A stretch of DNA of 64,000 bases. It comes from Flavobacterium psychroterrae (GTDB taxonomy: Bacteria; Bacteroidota; Bacteroidia; Flavobacteriales; Flavobacteriaceae). The notes under the pieces were generated by a model. It worked only from the letters and a program-made list of their open reading frames with translations. It did not search any database and had not been told where the DNA came from. Both the position numbers and the translations under genes were made by a program. Location of the stretch: positions 93,723 to 157,722 of the forward strand of contig NZ_JAGYVZ010000001.1 of the NCBI RefSeq assembly GCF_018380615.1, given 5' to 3'. The first letter of the stretch is position 1, and the number at the start of each line of letters is the position of its first letter. This document shows positions 9,747-19,478 of the stretch, piece after piece.

Positions 9747-12165
9747 TTTTCGCCAAGTGGCAGAACAGGTAAATTTTAAATCCCTGCTCAATTGTTATTG
9801 CAGAGAATTCAGTAATTGGTGCCGTTACGAAGGTATTCCCAAATACGATCCAACTCTTGCTGATTTCATGCAAACCATTGATCATAGTTCCTTTTTAAGA
9901 TTTGATTTTACAACAATTGGTCAGGAAGTTTTTGCGCCTTTGACTTATTTTTCTGAAAGTGGCGTTCATTCTTTCCGTTTTCCGGTTGTTTCAAGAAATA
10001 GCGCTACAGACGAATTCAGGGAAATAAATCCTATGGAATTTACGCAGCTTGTAAGCGAATTTTCTAAAACAGAATATCCTGATTTAGATGCAGTTCCTAC
10101 GCAAAAACGTATGGAAAATAGTATCGAAAATCTGGCTTTATATCTGGAACATTATAAAAACAGCGATCAAAAAGCCAATAATCCTGAACAAAGTTTTATA
10201 CAATCAGAACAATCTTTGATTTTAGGACACAGCGTTCATCCTTTGCCAAAAAGCCGTGAAGGTTTTACTAAAGAAGAATTGCTTCAATACTCTCCTGAAA
10301 CTTCAGGAAAATTTCCGCTACATTTTTTCCTCGTTCATCCTGAAAATGTAATCGAAAAAAGTGCCGAAGATTATTTAATTACAGGTTATCTAAGAGACGA
10401 AATTTCTAAATATGCAGATGAAAATGCGAAAGAATTATTGACTTTTTATTCCAATTATAAAGTAGTTCCAGCGCATCCGTGGGAAGCCAATTTTTTACTG
10501 GAACAAGCGGAAGTTAAAGAAATGCAATCCAAACAACTTCTTTTTAATCTGGGGCATTTTGGACCTTCATATACTGCAACTTCATCTGTGAGAACGGTTT
10601 ATAATGCCGAAAGTGAATGGATGTACAAATTCTCTTTGCATGTAAAAATCACTAATTCCTTCCGTGTCAATTATCTGCATGAATTAAATCGTGGTTATGA
10701 TGCCGCACAATTAATGAAAACCGACTGGGGAAAAGGAATCCAAAAAGATTATCCTCAAATTCAACTAATTACTGATCCTGCTTTTATTGCCGTAACGTAT
10801 AATGACAAAGTTATTGACGGTTTCAGTACAAGTGTGCGTCAAAATCCTTTTCACGGCTCTAATGCCAGGAAAAATATATCGATGGTAGCTTCGCTTTGTC
10901 AGGATGGGGTTTTAGGCGAATCACCAAGAATGCTGAATTTAATCAATGAAGCTGCAAAAAGACAAAATGCATCTGTAACCGAAACGGCGCTTGCATGGTT
11001 CAAACAATATCTGAATATTACGATAACGCCTTTGGTTGGTATTTTTAATAAATACGGATTTGGTTCTGAGTTTCATCAGCAAAATATGCTTGTTGAATTT
11101 GATGAGAATCTGTTCCCTTCAAAACTATATTTTAGAGACAATCAGGGTTATTTCTTCCGTAAGGGAAAAGTCGAAGAACTGGAAAAACTGATTCCTGATT
11201 TCGGAAAAGAAAGCAGATCTTTTATTGCAGAAAGTAGAATTATTGATTTCTGGGGATATTATCTTTTAGTAAATCACTTGTTTGGGGTTGTCAATACTTT
11301 GGGCAAAAATAAACTCGCTGATGAAACTGTACTTCTTAATTTAATCTACGAAGCCTTAAAAAAAGAAGAAGATTTAGATACAACCGGTTTGGTGGCACAC
11401 TTTACAAATAGTGTCAAATTAGTCGTAAAAGGAAATTTATTGACGAGTTTGAACAATATGGACGAAGCCAGCGCTCCAAGAACAAATCCTGCGGTTTACA
11501 AAACTTTTCCAAACCCACTAAACAAACACTTTTTCTCTAAAAAACTGATTAATCCAAAAGAAAACAACACCCTTTTCAGTCGCTTTTTTGAGAAAGAAAA
11601 CGTCACAATCACATTACGTCCGGTAGATATTGATAAGGATTTAGAAATGCTTCATGAATGGTTTCATCGTGAACATGCATTAAAAATCTGGCAGATGAAC
11701 TGGCCAATTCGCGAACTCGAAGCCTATTACAGAATGCTGGTTCCCGGAGATCATTCGCATAGTTTTATAGGTGAAGCAAACGGCGTTCCTACTTTTAATA
11801 TCGAAGTATATTGGGCAAGCCGTGATATTGTGGGCAATTATTATGATGTTTTACCATCAGATTATGGAACGCATCAATTTATTGCACCAATTGATCCAAA
11901 ACTAAAATACGGTTCACCATCAACACAATCTATGATGGATTTTGTTATGGGAGAATCAAAAGTGGGCAAAATGGTGGGCGAAGGTGCTGTAGATTCAATT
12001 GCATCGATGATGAACAAAGCGCATGTAGGTTTCAAAATCGAGAAAGTAATCGAAATGCCACACAAAAAAGCCAATCTTAATTTTTGTTACAGAGAATGGT
12101 ATTGGGCAAAATTTCCTGCTGCAAAAGATTTTCAAAATAACACAGTTGCAGCACCTCAGGTTTAA
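9724..12165 (+). CDS. NIS siderophore synthetase (IucA/IucC) fused to an N-hydroxy-diamine acyltransferase
   Basis: This 813-residue two-domain protein starts with an IucA/IucC synthetase (about 1-610). Visible motifs are GHSVHPLPKSREGF (ATP/carboxylate site), VPAHPWE, TSSVRTVYN, KFSLHVKITNSFRVN and EFHQQNMLVEFDE. The C-terminal 190 residues (from about 625, TLRPVDIDKDLEMLHEWFH) are an IucB/RhbD-type GNAT acyltransferase, with GEANGVPTFNIEVYW and NLNFCYREWYW. The second domain would acylate the hydroxylamine made by the neighbouring N-hydroxylase, and the first would join the product to a carboxylate such as citrate or succinate. The start overlaps the decarboxylase by 23 bp. The next gene begins 17 bp downstream. 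Confidence 0.88.
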   Translation: MNTTDLTNFRQVAEQVNFKSLLNCYCREFSNWCRYEGIPKYDPTLADFMQTIDHSSFLRFDFTTIGQEVFAPLTYFSESGVHSFRFPVVSRNSATDEFREINPMEFTQLVSEFSKTEYPDLDAVPTQKRMENSIENLALYLEHYKNSDQKANNPEQSFIQSEQSLILGHSVHPLPKSREGFTKEELLQYSPETSGKFPLHFFLVHPENVIEKSAEDYLITGYLRDEISKYADENAKELLTFYSNYKVVPAHPWEANFLLEQAEVKEMQSKQLLFNLGHFGPSYTATSSVRTVYNAESEWMYKFSLHVKITNSFRVNYLHELNRGYDAAQLMKTDWGKGIQKDYPQIQLITDPAFIAVTYNDKVIDGFSTSVRQNPFHGSNARKNISMVASLCQDGVLGESPRMLNLINEAAKRQNASVTETALAWFKQYLNITITPLVGIFNKYGFGSEFHQQNMLVEFDENLFPSKLYFRDNQGYFFRKGKVEELEKLIPDFGKESRSFIAESRIIDFWGYYLLVNHLFGVVNTLGKNKLADETVLLNLIYEALKKEEDLDTTGLVAHFTNSVKLVVKGNLLTSLNNMDEASAPRTNPAVYKTFPNPLNKHFFSKKLINPKENNTLFSRFFEKENVTITLRPVDIDKDLEMLHEWFHREHALKIWQMNWPIRELEAYYRMLVPGDHSHSFIGEANGVPTFNIEVYWASRDIVGNYYDVLPSDYGTHQFIAPIDPKLKYGSPSTQSMMDFVMGESKVGKMVGEGAVDSIASMMNKAHVGFKIEKVIEMPHKKANLNFCYREWYWAKFPAAKDFQNNTVAAPQV

Positions 12166-12182
12166 TTCATAAAAAAACAAAA

Positions 12183-13520
12183 ATGAGTACAGAAAAAATA
12201 TATTCAGTAATCGGGATTGGGATTGGGCCTTTCAATCTTGGTCTTGCCGCTCTTATCGAACCCGTTGAAGATTTATCAGCATTATTTTTTGATCAGTCAG
12301 AAAACTTTGACTGGCATCCGGGATTAATGTTGGATAATGCAACGCTTCAGGTTCCGTTTTTAGGAGATTTAGTCACAATGGCTGATCCAACAAATAAGCA
12401 TAGTTTTCTGAATTATATCAAACAAAGCGGACGTTTATATACGTTTTACATTCGTGAAAACTTCTTTATCTACAGGCGGGAATATAATGCATATTGCAAA
12501 TGGGTCGCTTCGCAATTGCCTAATTGCAAATTCTCACATAAAGTGGTTTCAATAGATCATGTTGATAATGTTTATAAAGTCATGGTTATCAATACTCAGA
12601 CTTGTTTAACATCAACTTATTATGCCACTAAAATTGTTTTGGGAACAGGAACCTCACCGCATATTCCTGATTTTATAGATCCTGAATTGCCTAATTTAAT
12701 TCACGCTTCAAAATACCTGAATTTCAAATCTCGTATTCCTAAAAACGCAGCTGTAACTGTAATTGGTTCAGGACAAAGTGCTGCCGAAGTTTTCCGTGAT
12801 CTTCTTCCGGCAACCCAAAACGGATTAAAGCTAAAATGGTTTACGCGTTCGTCTCACTTTTTTCCGCTTGATAATAAATCAAAACTAACGCTGGAATTGA
12901 CTTCTCCGGAATATGTGGATCATTTTCATAGTTTATCCGATGAAAAAAGAAAACACCTTTTAGCCAGACAACACGGACTTTACAAGGGAATTGATCAGGA
13001 ATTAATCAACGAAATTTTCGATAGTTTATACGAAATGAGTTTAGAAGATACACCGCTAAATGTCGAATTACGCTCGAATATGCGCCTGACTTCGGTCAAT
13101 GAAGAAGCTGACGGAACTTATAATCTGGATTTTATTCACACAGAACTCGATCAGCCATTTGAAGATCAAAGCGATTATGTGATTCTGGCAACAGGTTATA
13201 AATACAAAGAACCGGCAATTTTATCCGGAATTGAAAGCAAAATCAATCGTCTGGAAAATGGTCTATTTAATGTGAATCGCAATTACACAATCGACAAAAA
13301 CGGAACGGATATTTTTGTTCAGAATGCTGAATTACATACGCACGGACTTTCGACTCCGGATTTAGGAATGGGCGCTTACAGAAATTCCTGCATCATCAAT
13401 CAACTTGCAAATCGTGAAGTATATAAAGTCGAAAAAAGAATTGCATTCCAGCAATTTGGTGTACAAAAAGCAACTTCAGAATTGTCTGCGAATAATGTGC
13501 TGGAATTAATAAACGAGTAA
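12183..13520 (+). CDS. L-lysine/diamine N-monooxygenase (IucD/AlcA/RhbE family)
   Basis: This 445-residue flavoprotein has the family's three nucleotide motifs. GIGIGPFNLGLAAL (from about residue 11) binds FAD, VIGSGQSAAEVF (about 193-204) binds NADPH, and LATGYKY near the C-terminal third is the conserved ATGY motif. The region around DWHPGLMLD and PFLGDLVTMADP matches the substrate pocket of ornithine/lysine/diamine N-hydroxylases. It would hydroxylate the terminal amine of cadaverine or lysine, supplying the hydroxamate nitrogen. It is the third gene of a tight operon and is intact. Confidence 0.9.
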   Translation: MSTEKIYSVIGIGIGPFNLGLAALIEPVEDLSALFFDQSENFDWHPGLMLDNATLQVPFLGDLVTMADPTNKHSFLNYIKQSGRLYTFYIRENFFIYRREYNAYCKWVASQLPNCKFSHKVVSIDHVDNVYKVMVINTQTCLTSTYYATKIVLGTGTSPHIPDFIDPELPNLIHASKYLNFKSRIPKNAAVTVIGSGQSAAEVFRDLLPATQNGLKLKWFTRSSHFFPLDNKSKLTLELTSPEYVDHFHSLSDEKRKHLLARQHGLYKGIDQELINEIFDSLYEMSLEDTPLNVELRSNMRLTSVNEEADGTYNLDFIHTELDQPFEDQSDYVILATGYKYKEPAILSGIESKINRLENGLFNVNRNYTIDKNGTDIFVQNAELHTHGLSTPDLGMGAYRNSCIINQLANREVYKVEKRIAFQQFGVQKATSELSANNVLELINE

Positions 13521-13739
13521 TCTGTGTATTAATGAAGATTTTATTTAACACATAGAAACATAGATTTTAGTTGCAAAAAAAGACAAAAAAGAGAAATATA
13601 TTTCTTTCATAAAGCAAGCTTTGTGCATTAAAAATAAGTGAAACGCCTTTATTGAGAATACAAAACCTATGTCTGTATGTGTTAAAATGATGCCTTAACG
13701 GATTAAACAAGCAATTAAATAATTAGAAAAACAACTAGA
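13521..13739. repeat. Spacer with dispersed inverted repeat
   Basis: AACACATAGAAACATAG (13547-13563) and a looser inverse copy near 13670-13685 (CCTATGTCTGTATGTGTTA) flank A-rich DNA. The same 17-mer recurs at 36097. No promoter was identified, so the operon may read through. Confidence 0.45.
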
Positions 13740-15572
13740 ATGATAACCCCAGAAAACACATTCAAAGACGCACAACATCTCAACGCGGTCACTTGGGATC
13801 AGGTAAATCGAAATTTACTTGCGAAAAGTATTGCCGAATTAATGCGGGAAGATGTGGCAAAACCACAAATAATCAGCAAAGATGAAGATGGACTTACCCA
13901 CTTTATCCTAGACACTGACAAGGAGAATATTTATTATAGTTTTTCGGCTTACCCGAGGTTTCTCCACTATTGGCATATTGTAAAAGAGAGCATTTATAAA
14001 ATAGAAAACGAAGTAAAATTAGATCACATTGATGTACCGAATTTCTTTATTGAACTTCAGGAAACTTTTGGAGTCAACTCATTCACGCTTGCACATTATG
14101 TCGAGGAATTGCTTCATACTTTATATGCCGATGCTTTTATTCATTCAAGACGTCGTTTGTCGGCTTCAAAATTGGCCGATGCCGATTTTCAAACCATAGA
14201 ACACAGTCTTGACGGTCATCCGTGGGTCATTGTAAACAAAGGCAGAATTGGTTTTGACTCAAAAGATTATGAAAATTTCACCCCAGAATCCGGTCAAAAG
14301 ACACGTTTGGTTTGGGTTGCCGCTCATAAAAACAGAGCCACTTTACGTTTACAAAGTGACATGAATGAACAAAGTTTTTATGAAAATGAAATTGGTGCTG
14401 AAAAATTATCGGAACTTAAAAATAAGCTCAATCAGTCAAAAGTAAATCCGGACGATTACATTTTTATTCCAGTCCATTTATGGCAATGGCAAAATAAACT
14501 TGTCATGCAGTTTGCCAATGATATTGCATCTAAAAACCTGATTCCGTTAGAATTGACCGAAGATATTTACAGTCCGCAGCAAAGTATACGTACTTTTTTC
14601 AATCAGAGTAAACCCAATAAACATTATGTAAAAACTTCCATGTCAATCTTGAATACAAGCCATATTCGAGGTTTGTGTCCGAAACAATTGTCGATTGCGC
14701 CACTTTTAACCGAATATATTAAGGACATTTTAAAAAAAGATCAGCATTTGCAAAAAATGGGCGTTGTGCTTCTGGGCGAAATGGTTTCGGTTTCGTACAC
14801 ACATCCAAATTATAGCAAAATTGAAAATTATCCTTATCAATACAATGAATATTTGGGTGCGATGTGGCGCGAAAGCCCAATAAATTTTCTAAAACACGGC
14901 GAAAATCTAATGACAATGGCGGCACTGCTTTATGTCGACGATCATGGCAAAAGCCTTGTCGAAGAATTGATCGAAAAATCAGGAATTTCTACAGAACAAT
15001 GGTTAAAAGCGTATATGACCGCGTATTTAAAACCGGTGCTTCAAATTTATTACCAACATTCCTAATGCATTGATCCTCACGGGCAAAACGTGATTTTGAT
15101 TCTAAAGGATTATGTCCCAACCCGAATCGCTTTACAAGATTTTGTGGGAGATATTTTAATTAATGAAGAAGGAAAGAAAAAGCTTCCTCAGGAATTTATC
15201 GATAATATGTTTAATACTTCTCCAAATCCTGAAAATGCGCCTTTAACGATTCTTATTGCTGTTTTTGATGCTTTTTTCAGATATCTGAGCGACGTATTAA
15301 TTACAACGGCAGATTATTCTGAAGCGTCTTTCTGGAATTGCGTTCATGAAATTGTTATAGAATTTCAGCAGGAACATCCGGAATTACAGGATTTGTTTGA
15401 TAAATACAATTTGTTCATTCCTGAGTTTAAACGCCTCATCTTTAATAGCCGACGTTTATATAATGGTTATGAAGAAACTGTCGGATTTCCACACATGAAA
15501 AAAAGTGGTTTTATTCCAAATCCGCTGCATCAATTGATCCATGAAGAAGTACTAACCGTAAAAGAAAACTAA
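13740..15572 (+). pseudogene. Second NIS siderophore synthetase (IucA/IucC), broken by an in-frame TAA
   Basis: The complete frame would encode about 609 residues, the usual size of IucA/IucC proteins. Codon 442 is TAA (15063-15065). The first part holds HSRRRLSASKLADAD, DGHPWVIVNKGRIGF, HLWQWQNKL, SIRTFFNQS and YVKTSMSILNTSHIRG. Directly after the stop, in the same frame, the family motif DPHGQNVILILKDYVPTR and the rest of the C-terminal domain follow. The interrupted HGQN region is part of the ATP site, so the 441-residue product should be inactive. A GTG at 15090 could start a separate 160-residue fragment. In arthrobactin, aerobactin or rhizobactin-like pathways the second synthetase attaches the second hydroxamate arm, so loss should stop production of the full siderophore. 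Confidence 0.82.
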
Positions 15573-16978
15573 TGAAAGAAGCAATTTTAAAAACACGCTC
15601 TTTCTTTGGTCTTTTAAGGCGTTCGCTTGCCGGAACCGAAAGTAATTTCACTTCCGGAAGCATCAACAAAACCATTATTTTATTGTCGGTTCCAATGGTT
15701 GCCGAGCTCTTGATGGAATCTTTATTTGTATGTTCAAACCTGTTTTTTGTGAGCAGATTAGGCACAAATGCCATTTCTATTGCCGGAGCAACGACAACTT
15801 TTATCACCTTTTGTTATTCGGTTTCAATAGGACTTGGAATTGCAGCATCGGCAATGATTTCAAGACGAATTGGTGAGAAAAAATTCAAAGCCGCCGGACA
15901 AACCGCCATGCAGGTTATTTACATCACAACGCCAATTGCAGCCATTATAAGTGTTGTCTGCGCAATCTGGACAACTGATATTATGGACGCAATGGGACTT
16001 TCGGCAGTAATGGTTCAGGAAGGAACTACGTACGGAATCGTGATGTTTGCCTCAAGCGGATTCCTGATTCTGCGCATCGTAATCAACGGAATATTTCGTG
16101 GCGCGGGCGATGCTTCAACCGCAATGAGAATCCTTTGGCTTTCAAACGCAATCAACATTATTTTGTGTCCCGTATTTATTTATGGCTGGGGTCCCATTCC
16201 AGCTTACGGTTTACTTGGCGTGGGATTAGCTACCTTAATTGCCAGAGTTATTGGCGTACTTTATCAGGCTTATTATTTAGTGCGAGGTAAAAACGTAATG
16301 AAAATTGGAAAGGCACAATTATTACTCAATTTCGCCATTTTAAAAAGAGTCGTAAAACTGGCATTTGGCGGAACGGTTCAATTTATTATTCCCGCTTCAA
16401 GTTGGGTATTTATGATCAAGATTATGTCCCATTTTGGACCCAATGCATTGGCAGGATATATTTTAGCACAAAGAGTAACTTCGATCGCAACAATGCCGGC
16501 CTGGGGACTTGGAAACGCAGCCGGAATATTAACCGGACAAAATCTTGGAGCAAAACAACCGGATCGAGCCGAGAAATCAGTATGGAGAGCAGGAATGTTA
16601 AACATGGGATTTCTGGTGATCATAGGAATCTGCTGGATTTTCCTCGCCGTTCCGGTTGTAAAAATCTTTACGGATATTCCTGAAGTGATATCGTTTAGTA
16701 CGAGATACATACATTTTATATCAATGGCATATATTCTTCTGGGATATACAATGGTGATTTCAAGAGCGCTCAACGCAGCCGGCGAAGTCAAAGTAGTTAC
16801 CTGGCTTTATATTTTAATGTTTTATATCGTCCAGATTCCCCTCGCCTATGCTTTAGGAATTTCATTGGAATTTGGATCAAATGGAGTTTTTACCGCGATT
16901 CTTCTTTCGGAAATTGTATTGGCGGTTGCCTGTATCATTGTCTTCCGTAAAGGAAAATGGAAACATACGAGAGTTTAA
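15572..16978 (+). CDS. MATE-family efflux transporter (probable siderophore exporter)
   Basis: This 468-residue membrane protein has about 12 hydrophobic segments and the two-fold repeat of MATE transporters (LSVPMVAELLMESLF at the start of the first half, VKLAFGGTVQFIIPASSW at the start of the second). Its ATG overlaps the stop of the preceding synthetase gene (TAATG), so it is translationally coupled to the siderophore operon. The likely role is export of the finished siderophore. MATE proteins also export drugs, so the substrate is inferred from context. Confidence 0.82.
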   Translation: MKEAILKTRSFFGLLRRSLAGTESNFTSGSINKTIILLSVPMVAELLMESLFVCSNLFFVSRLGTNAISIAGATTTFITFCYSVSIGLGIAASAMISRRIGEKKFKAAGQTAMQVIYITTPIAAIISVVCAIWTTDIMDAMGLSAVMVQEGTTYGIVMFASSGFLILRIVINGIFRGAGDASTAMRILWLSNAINIILCPVFIYGWGPIPAYGLLGVGLATLIARVIGVLYQAYYLVRGKNVMKIGKAQLLLNFAILKRVVKLAFGGTVQFIIPASSWVFMIKIMSHFGPNALAGYILAQRVTSIATMPAWGLGNAAGILTGQNLGAKQPDRAEKSVWRAGMLNMGFLVIIGICWIFLAVPVVKIFTDIPEVISFSTRYIHFISMAYILLGYTMVISRALNAAGEVKVVTWLYILMFYIVQIPLAYALGISLEFGSNGVFTAILLSEIVLAVACIIVFRKGKWKHTRV

Positions 16979-16995
16979 ATTATCAGCGTATTTTT

Positions 16996-17099
16996 TGTCA
17001 TTTCGAGGAACGAGAAATCTCATCAAACAGCTCCCACACAGATGGGGTCGCTAGCTTTGTCGAGTTACAAGTGTGATCCTTCGTTCCTCAGGATGACAA
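16996..17099. repeat. REP/MITE-like hairpin repeat, copy 2
   Basis: Ends TTGTCATTTCGAGGAACGAG and CGTTCCTCAGGATGACAAG are inverted repeats; same family as 6029-6129. It lies just after the MATE gene. Confidence 0.7.
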
Positions 17100-17127
17100 G
17101 ATTATGTTATAATAGCGAAACATAATA

Positions 17128-17230
17128 TTTCACGCAGATTTAACAGATTCGAGCAGATTATAGCAGATGTAATTCGATATAATAATCTGCACATATCTGC
17201 TTAAATCCTTTTAAAATCTGCGTGAAAAAA
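17128..17230. repeat. CGCAGATT-family palindromic repeat, copy 1
   Basis: TTTCACGCAGATTTAACAG at the left is mirrored by TTAAAATCTGCGTGAAAAAA at the right, with internal GCAGAT words. Nearly the same element occurs at 37948-38042, with looser copies at 41393-41657 and 48481-48604. Confidence 0.7.
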
Positions 17231-17271
17231 TTAGCAAAGTATATTAAAACAACAATTTAAATAATAGAAAA

Positions 17272-17514
17272 ATGAGTACAATAGAACAATTACACGGAGT
17301 ATTTGCAAGAGCTTTTGAAATTCCTGTTGAGGCAGTAAACGACGAATTAGAATATCAGGCTATTGCCGAATGGGATTCTATGAGTCATTTGGTTTTGGTT
17401 GAAGAACTTGAAAGTACCTATAATATCTCTATAGAAATGGAGGATATTCTGGAAATGGGAAGCGTAACAAAAATAAAAGATATCCTAAAAAAATACGGAT
17501 TCGAAATTAATTAA
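17272..17514 (+). CDS. Acyl carrier protein
   Basis: This 80-residue acidic protein has the four-helix acyl carrier signature EWDSMSHLVLV. Ser36 is the expected 4'-phosphopantetheine attachment site, and the D-S-M-S-H context is typical of discrete carrier proteins in secondary metabolism. It sits 62 bp before an acyl-AMP ligase, an arrangement known from pathways that load a carboxylic acid onto a free-standing carrier. Whether the loaded acyl group goes to the siderophore acyltransferase is an inference from location. Confidence 0.88.
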   Translation: MSTIEQLHGVFARAFEIPVEAVNDELEYQAIAEWDSMSHLVLVEELESTYNISIEMEDILEMGSVTKIKDILKKYGFEIN

Positions 17515-17576
17515 AAAACACGTTAGATGTAATTATTTTTTAATTCTATCTAACAGATTAAACCCAACTTTAACCT

Positions 17577-18965
17577 ATGGAATTATACGATTTAATCAGA
17601 AAAAATGAAAAACTGACTTTTACAGATTCTTCGACAGGAATTTCAAAATCAATTTCAGAAATGCATCAATCTTTAGAAATTGAAAACCTGCGTTCTGTGG
17701 TTTTTATCTACAATGACAATCAGTTGCCGGCAATCGAAACATTGCTGAATTTTTATCAAAGCAGGTTTACAATTGCTTTACTGGGAATGGGATTATTAGA
17801 GAATTTCAAGGAAAATTTAGAACAAAAATATACTCCTTATTATATCTATGATCCGTCAAGAACTGAAATTGAAGGTTATGTTGCAGTAAATGCTTCGGAA
17901 ACGATAGTATTGTTTAAACGAAATGTCAATTTAATTTATGCGATACATGCCAAAACAAAACTTTTATTAAGCACTTCGGGAACTACGGGTTCACCAAAAT
18001 TCGTCAGACTTTCTGATGAAAATCTGGTGCAGAATGCAAAGTCGATTATGGAATATATGCCAATTCGATCAGATGATGTTGTGCCGCTAAATGTGCCTGT
18101 TAATTTTGTGTACGGCTTATCTATTTTCACGACGAATTGCATCAAAGCAAACCAAATTGTATGTACGGATAAAGATGCTTTTCAGAAAGAATTTTGGGCA
18201 GATTTTAAAAAATACGGATATTCTACTTTAGGCGGAGTTCCTTATTTTTATGAGATGTTGTACAGCATAGGATTCTTCAAAAAAGATCATCCTTCGTTAA
18301 GATATCTGACTCATACGGGCGGAATGCTGAATCATAAATTAATCGAAGCAATTTCAGATTTCAGTGAGAAGTTTAACAAACAATTCTTCGCTCAATACGG
18401 TCAAACTGAAGCTTGCGGAAGAATGGCGTACTTGCCTCCAAAAGATCTTTTGAGAAAAGGAACATCAATTGGTTTACCCATTAAAAACGGACGTTTTGAA
18501 ATCGATAATGAAACAGATGAACTGATTTATATTGGTCCGAATGTTTTTGGCGGTTATGCCAATATCAGAGCGGATCTTCAGTTCTTTGATCAGGAAGAAA
18601 AACTCCATACAGGCGACAAAGCCCGAATAGATGATGAAGGCTACTATTATATTGTAGGCAGAATAAAACGTATTGTAAAACTATTTGGCGTCCGCCTTAA
18701 TCTCGATGAAACGGAACTGCTTTTAAAGGATGCTCTTGGCGGACAAACTTTTATTTGCTTAGGAATAAACGATAAACATTTAGCCGTAATGTACACAGAC
18801 GAAAGTTTGAACAAAGAGTTAATTCTAAAAGTCCTGAAAGCAAAACTGAATCTTCATGCCAGCTCCTTAAAAGTGATGCACATTGAGGATGTGCCGCTTA
18901 CGCCAAATGGAAAAGTAAATTATCCATTGCTTAAGGAATCTCTTGAATTGGAGAGTTACGCTTAA
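17577..18965 (+). CDS. Acyl-AMP ligase (ANL superfamily)
   Basis: This 462-residue adenylate-forming enzyme has the phosphate loop STSGTTGSPKFVRLS, the AQYGQTEACGRM motif of the adenylate pocket, HTGDKARIDDEGYYY with the ribose-binding Asp, and VGRIKRIVKLFGVRLN as the hinge. A C-terminal PNGKVNYPLL supplies the catalytic Lys. It is slightly shorter than typical acyl-CoA ligases, like the short ligases that act with discrete carriers. The adjacent acyl carrier protein is the probable acceptor. The acid it activates cannot be read from the sequence. Confidence 0.85.
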   Translation: MELYDLIRKNEKLTFTDSSTGISKSISEMHQSLEIENLRSVVFIYNDNQLPAIETLLNFYQSRFTIALLGMGLLENFKENLEQKYTPYYIYDPSRTEIEGYVAVNASETIVLFKRNVNLIYAIHAKTKLLLSTSGTTGSPKFVRLSDENLVQNAKSIMEYMPIRSDDVVPLNVPVNFVYGLSIFTTNCIKANQIVCTDKDAFQKEFWADFKKYGYSTLGGVPYFYEMLYSIGFFKKDHPSLRYLTHTGGMLNHKLIEAISDFSEKFNKQFFAQYGQTEACGRMAYLPPKDLLRKGTSIGLPIKNGRFEIDNETDELIYIGPNVFGGYANIRADLQFFDQEEKLHTGDKARIDDEGYYYIVGRIKRIVKLFGVRLNLDETELLLKDALGGQTFICLGINDKHLAVMYTDESLNKELILKVLKAKLNLHASSLKVMHIEDVPLTPNGKVNYPLLKESLELESYA

Positions 18966-19047
18966 GTTTTAGTTTACAGTTTTCAGTCTCAGTTTACAGT
19001 TTTCAGTCTCATTATGCAAGAATGCTGAGACTGAAAACTGTAAACTT
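18966..19047. repeat. Inverted repeat after the ligase gene
   Basis: AGTTTACAGTTTTCAGTCTC occurs twice directly and then as its reverse complement GAGACTGAAAACTGTAAACT. The hairpin directly after the ligase stop could act as a terminator. Its core is the same word as the 13-bp repeats at 19328-19473. Confidence 0.6.
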
Positions 19048-19080
19048 TTTGACTTTACTATTAAAATTTTTCTCATTTTT

Positions 19081-19168
19081 TGTCATTTCGACGAAGGAGA
19101 AATCACATCCAGAGAGCTACGCACCGTACGGATTCAGCAAATGTGATTTCTCGTTCCTCGAAATGAAA
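19081..19168. repeat. REP/MITE-like hairpin repeat, copy 3
   Basis: TGTCATTTCGACGAAGGAGA at the left pairs with GATTTCTCGTTCCTCGAAAT at the right. Same family as 6029-6129. Confidence 0.7.
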
Positions 19169-19327
19169 GTTCGCGGTTATGACTGCGAAATATAAAAAAT
19201 CACTACAAAACTTCTAAATAAAAAAAGGCTCCTGACAAAAAAAATGCCAGAAACCTCAAATAAAAAAAACAAAAAACATCTTTATTTTATAGAACTGCAA
19301 AGTATTCATTATAAAATTTTCAGCATT

Positions 19328-19473
19328 GATAACTGTGACTGAATACTGAGACTGAATACTGAGATTGAAAACTGTGACTGATAACTATGACTGAAAACTG
19401 TGACTGAATACTGTGACTGAAAAAACTGTAACTGAAAACTGTAACTGAAAACTGTGACTGAAAACTGTAAACT
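19328..19473. repeat. 13-bp tandem repeats abutting the TonB receptor gene
   Basis: About eleven copies of GAAAACTGTGACT with substitutions, including one 15-bp and one 14-bp variant, run without gaps up to 6 bp from the receptor stop codon. Nothing coding was seen here. Confidence 0.8.
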
Positions 19474-19478
19474 AAGTA

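Noticed and set aside
19328..19473. CRISPR-like array or coding repeat
   Set aside because: 13-bp units run without spacers and with drift, and no open frame uses them.
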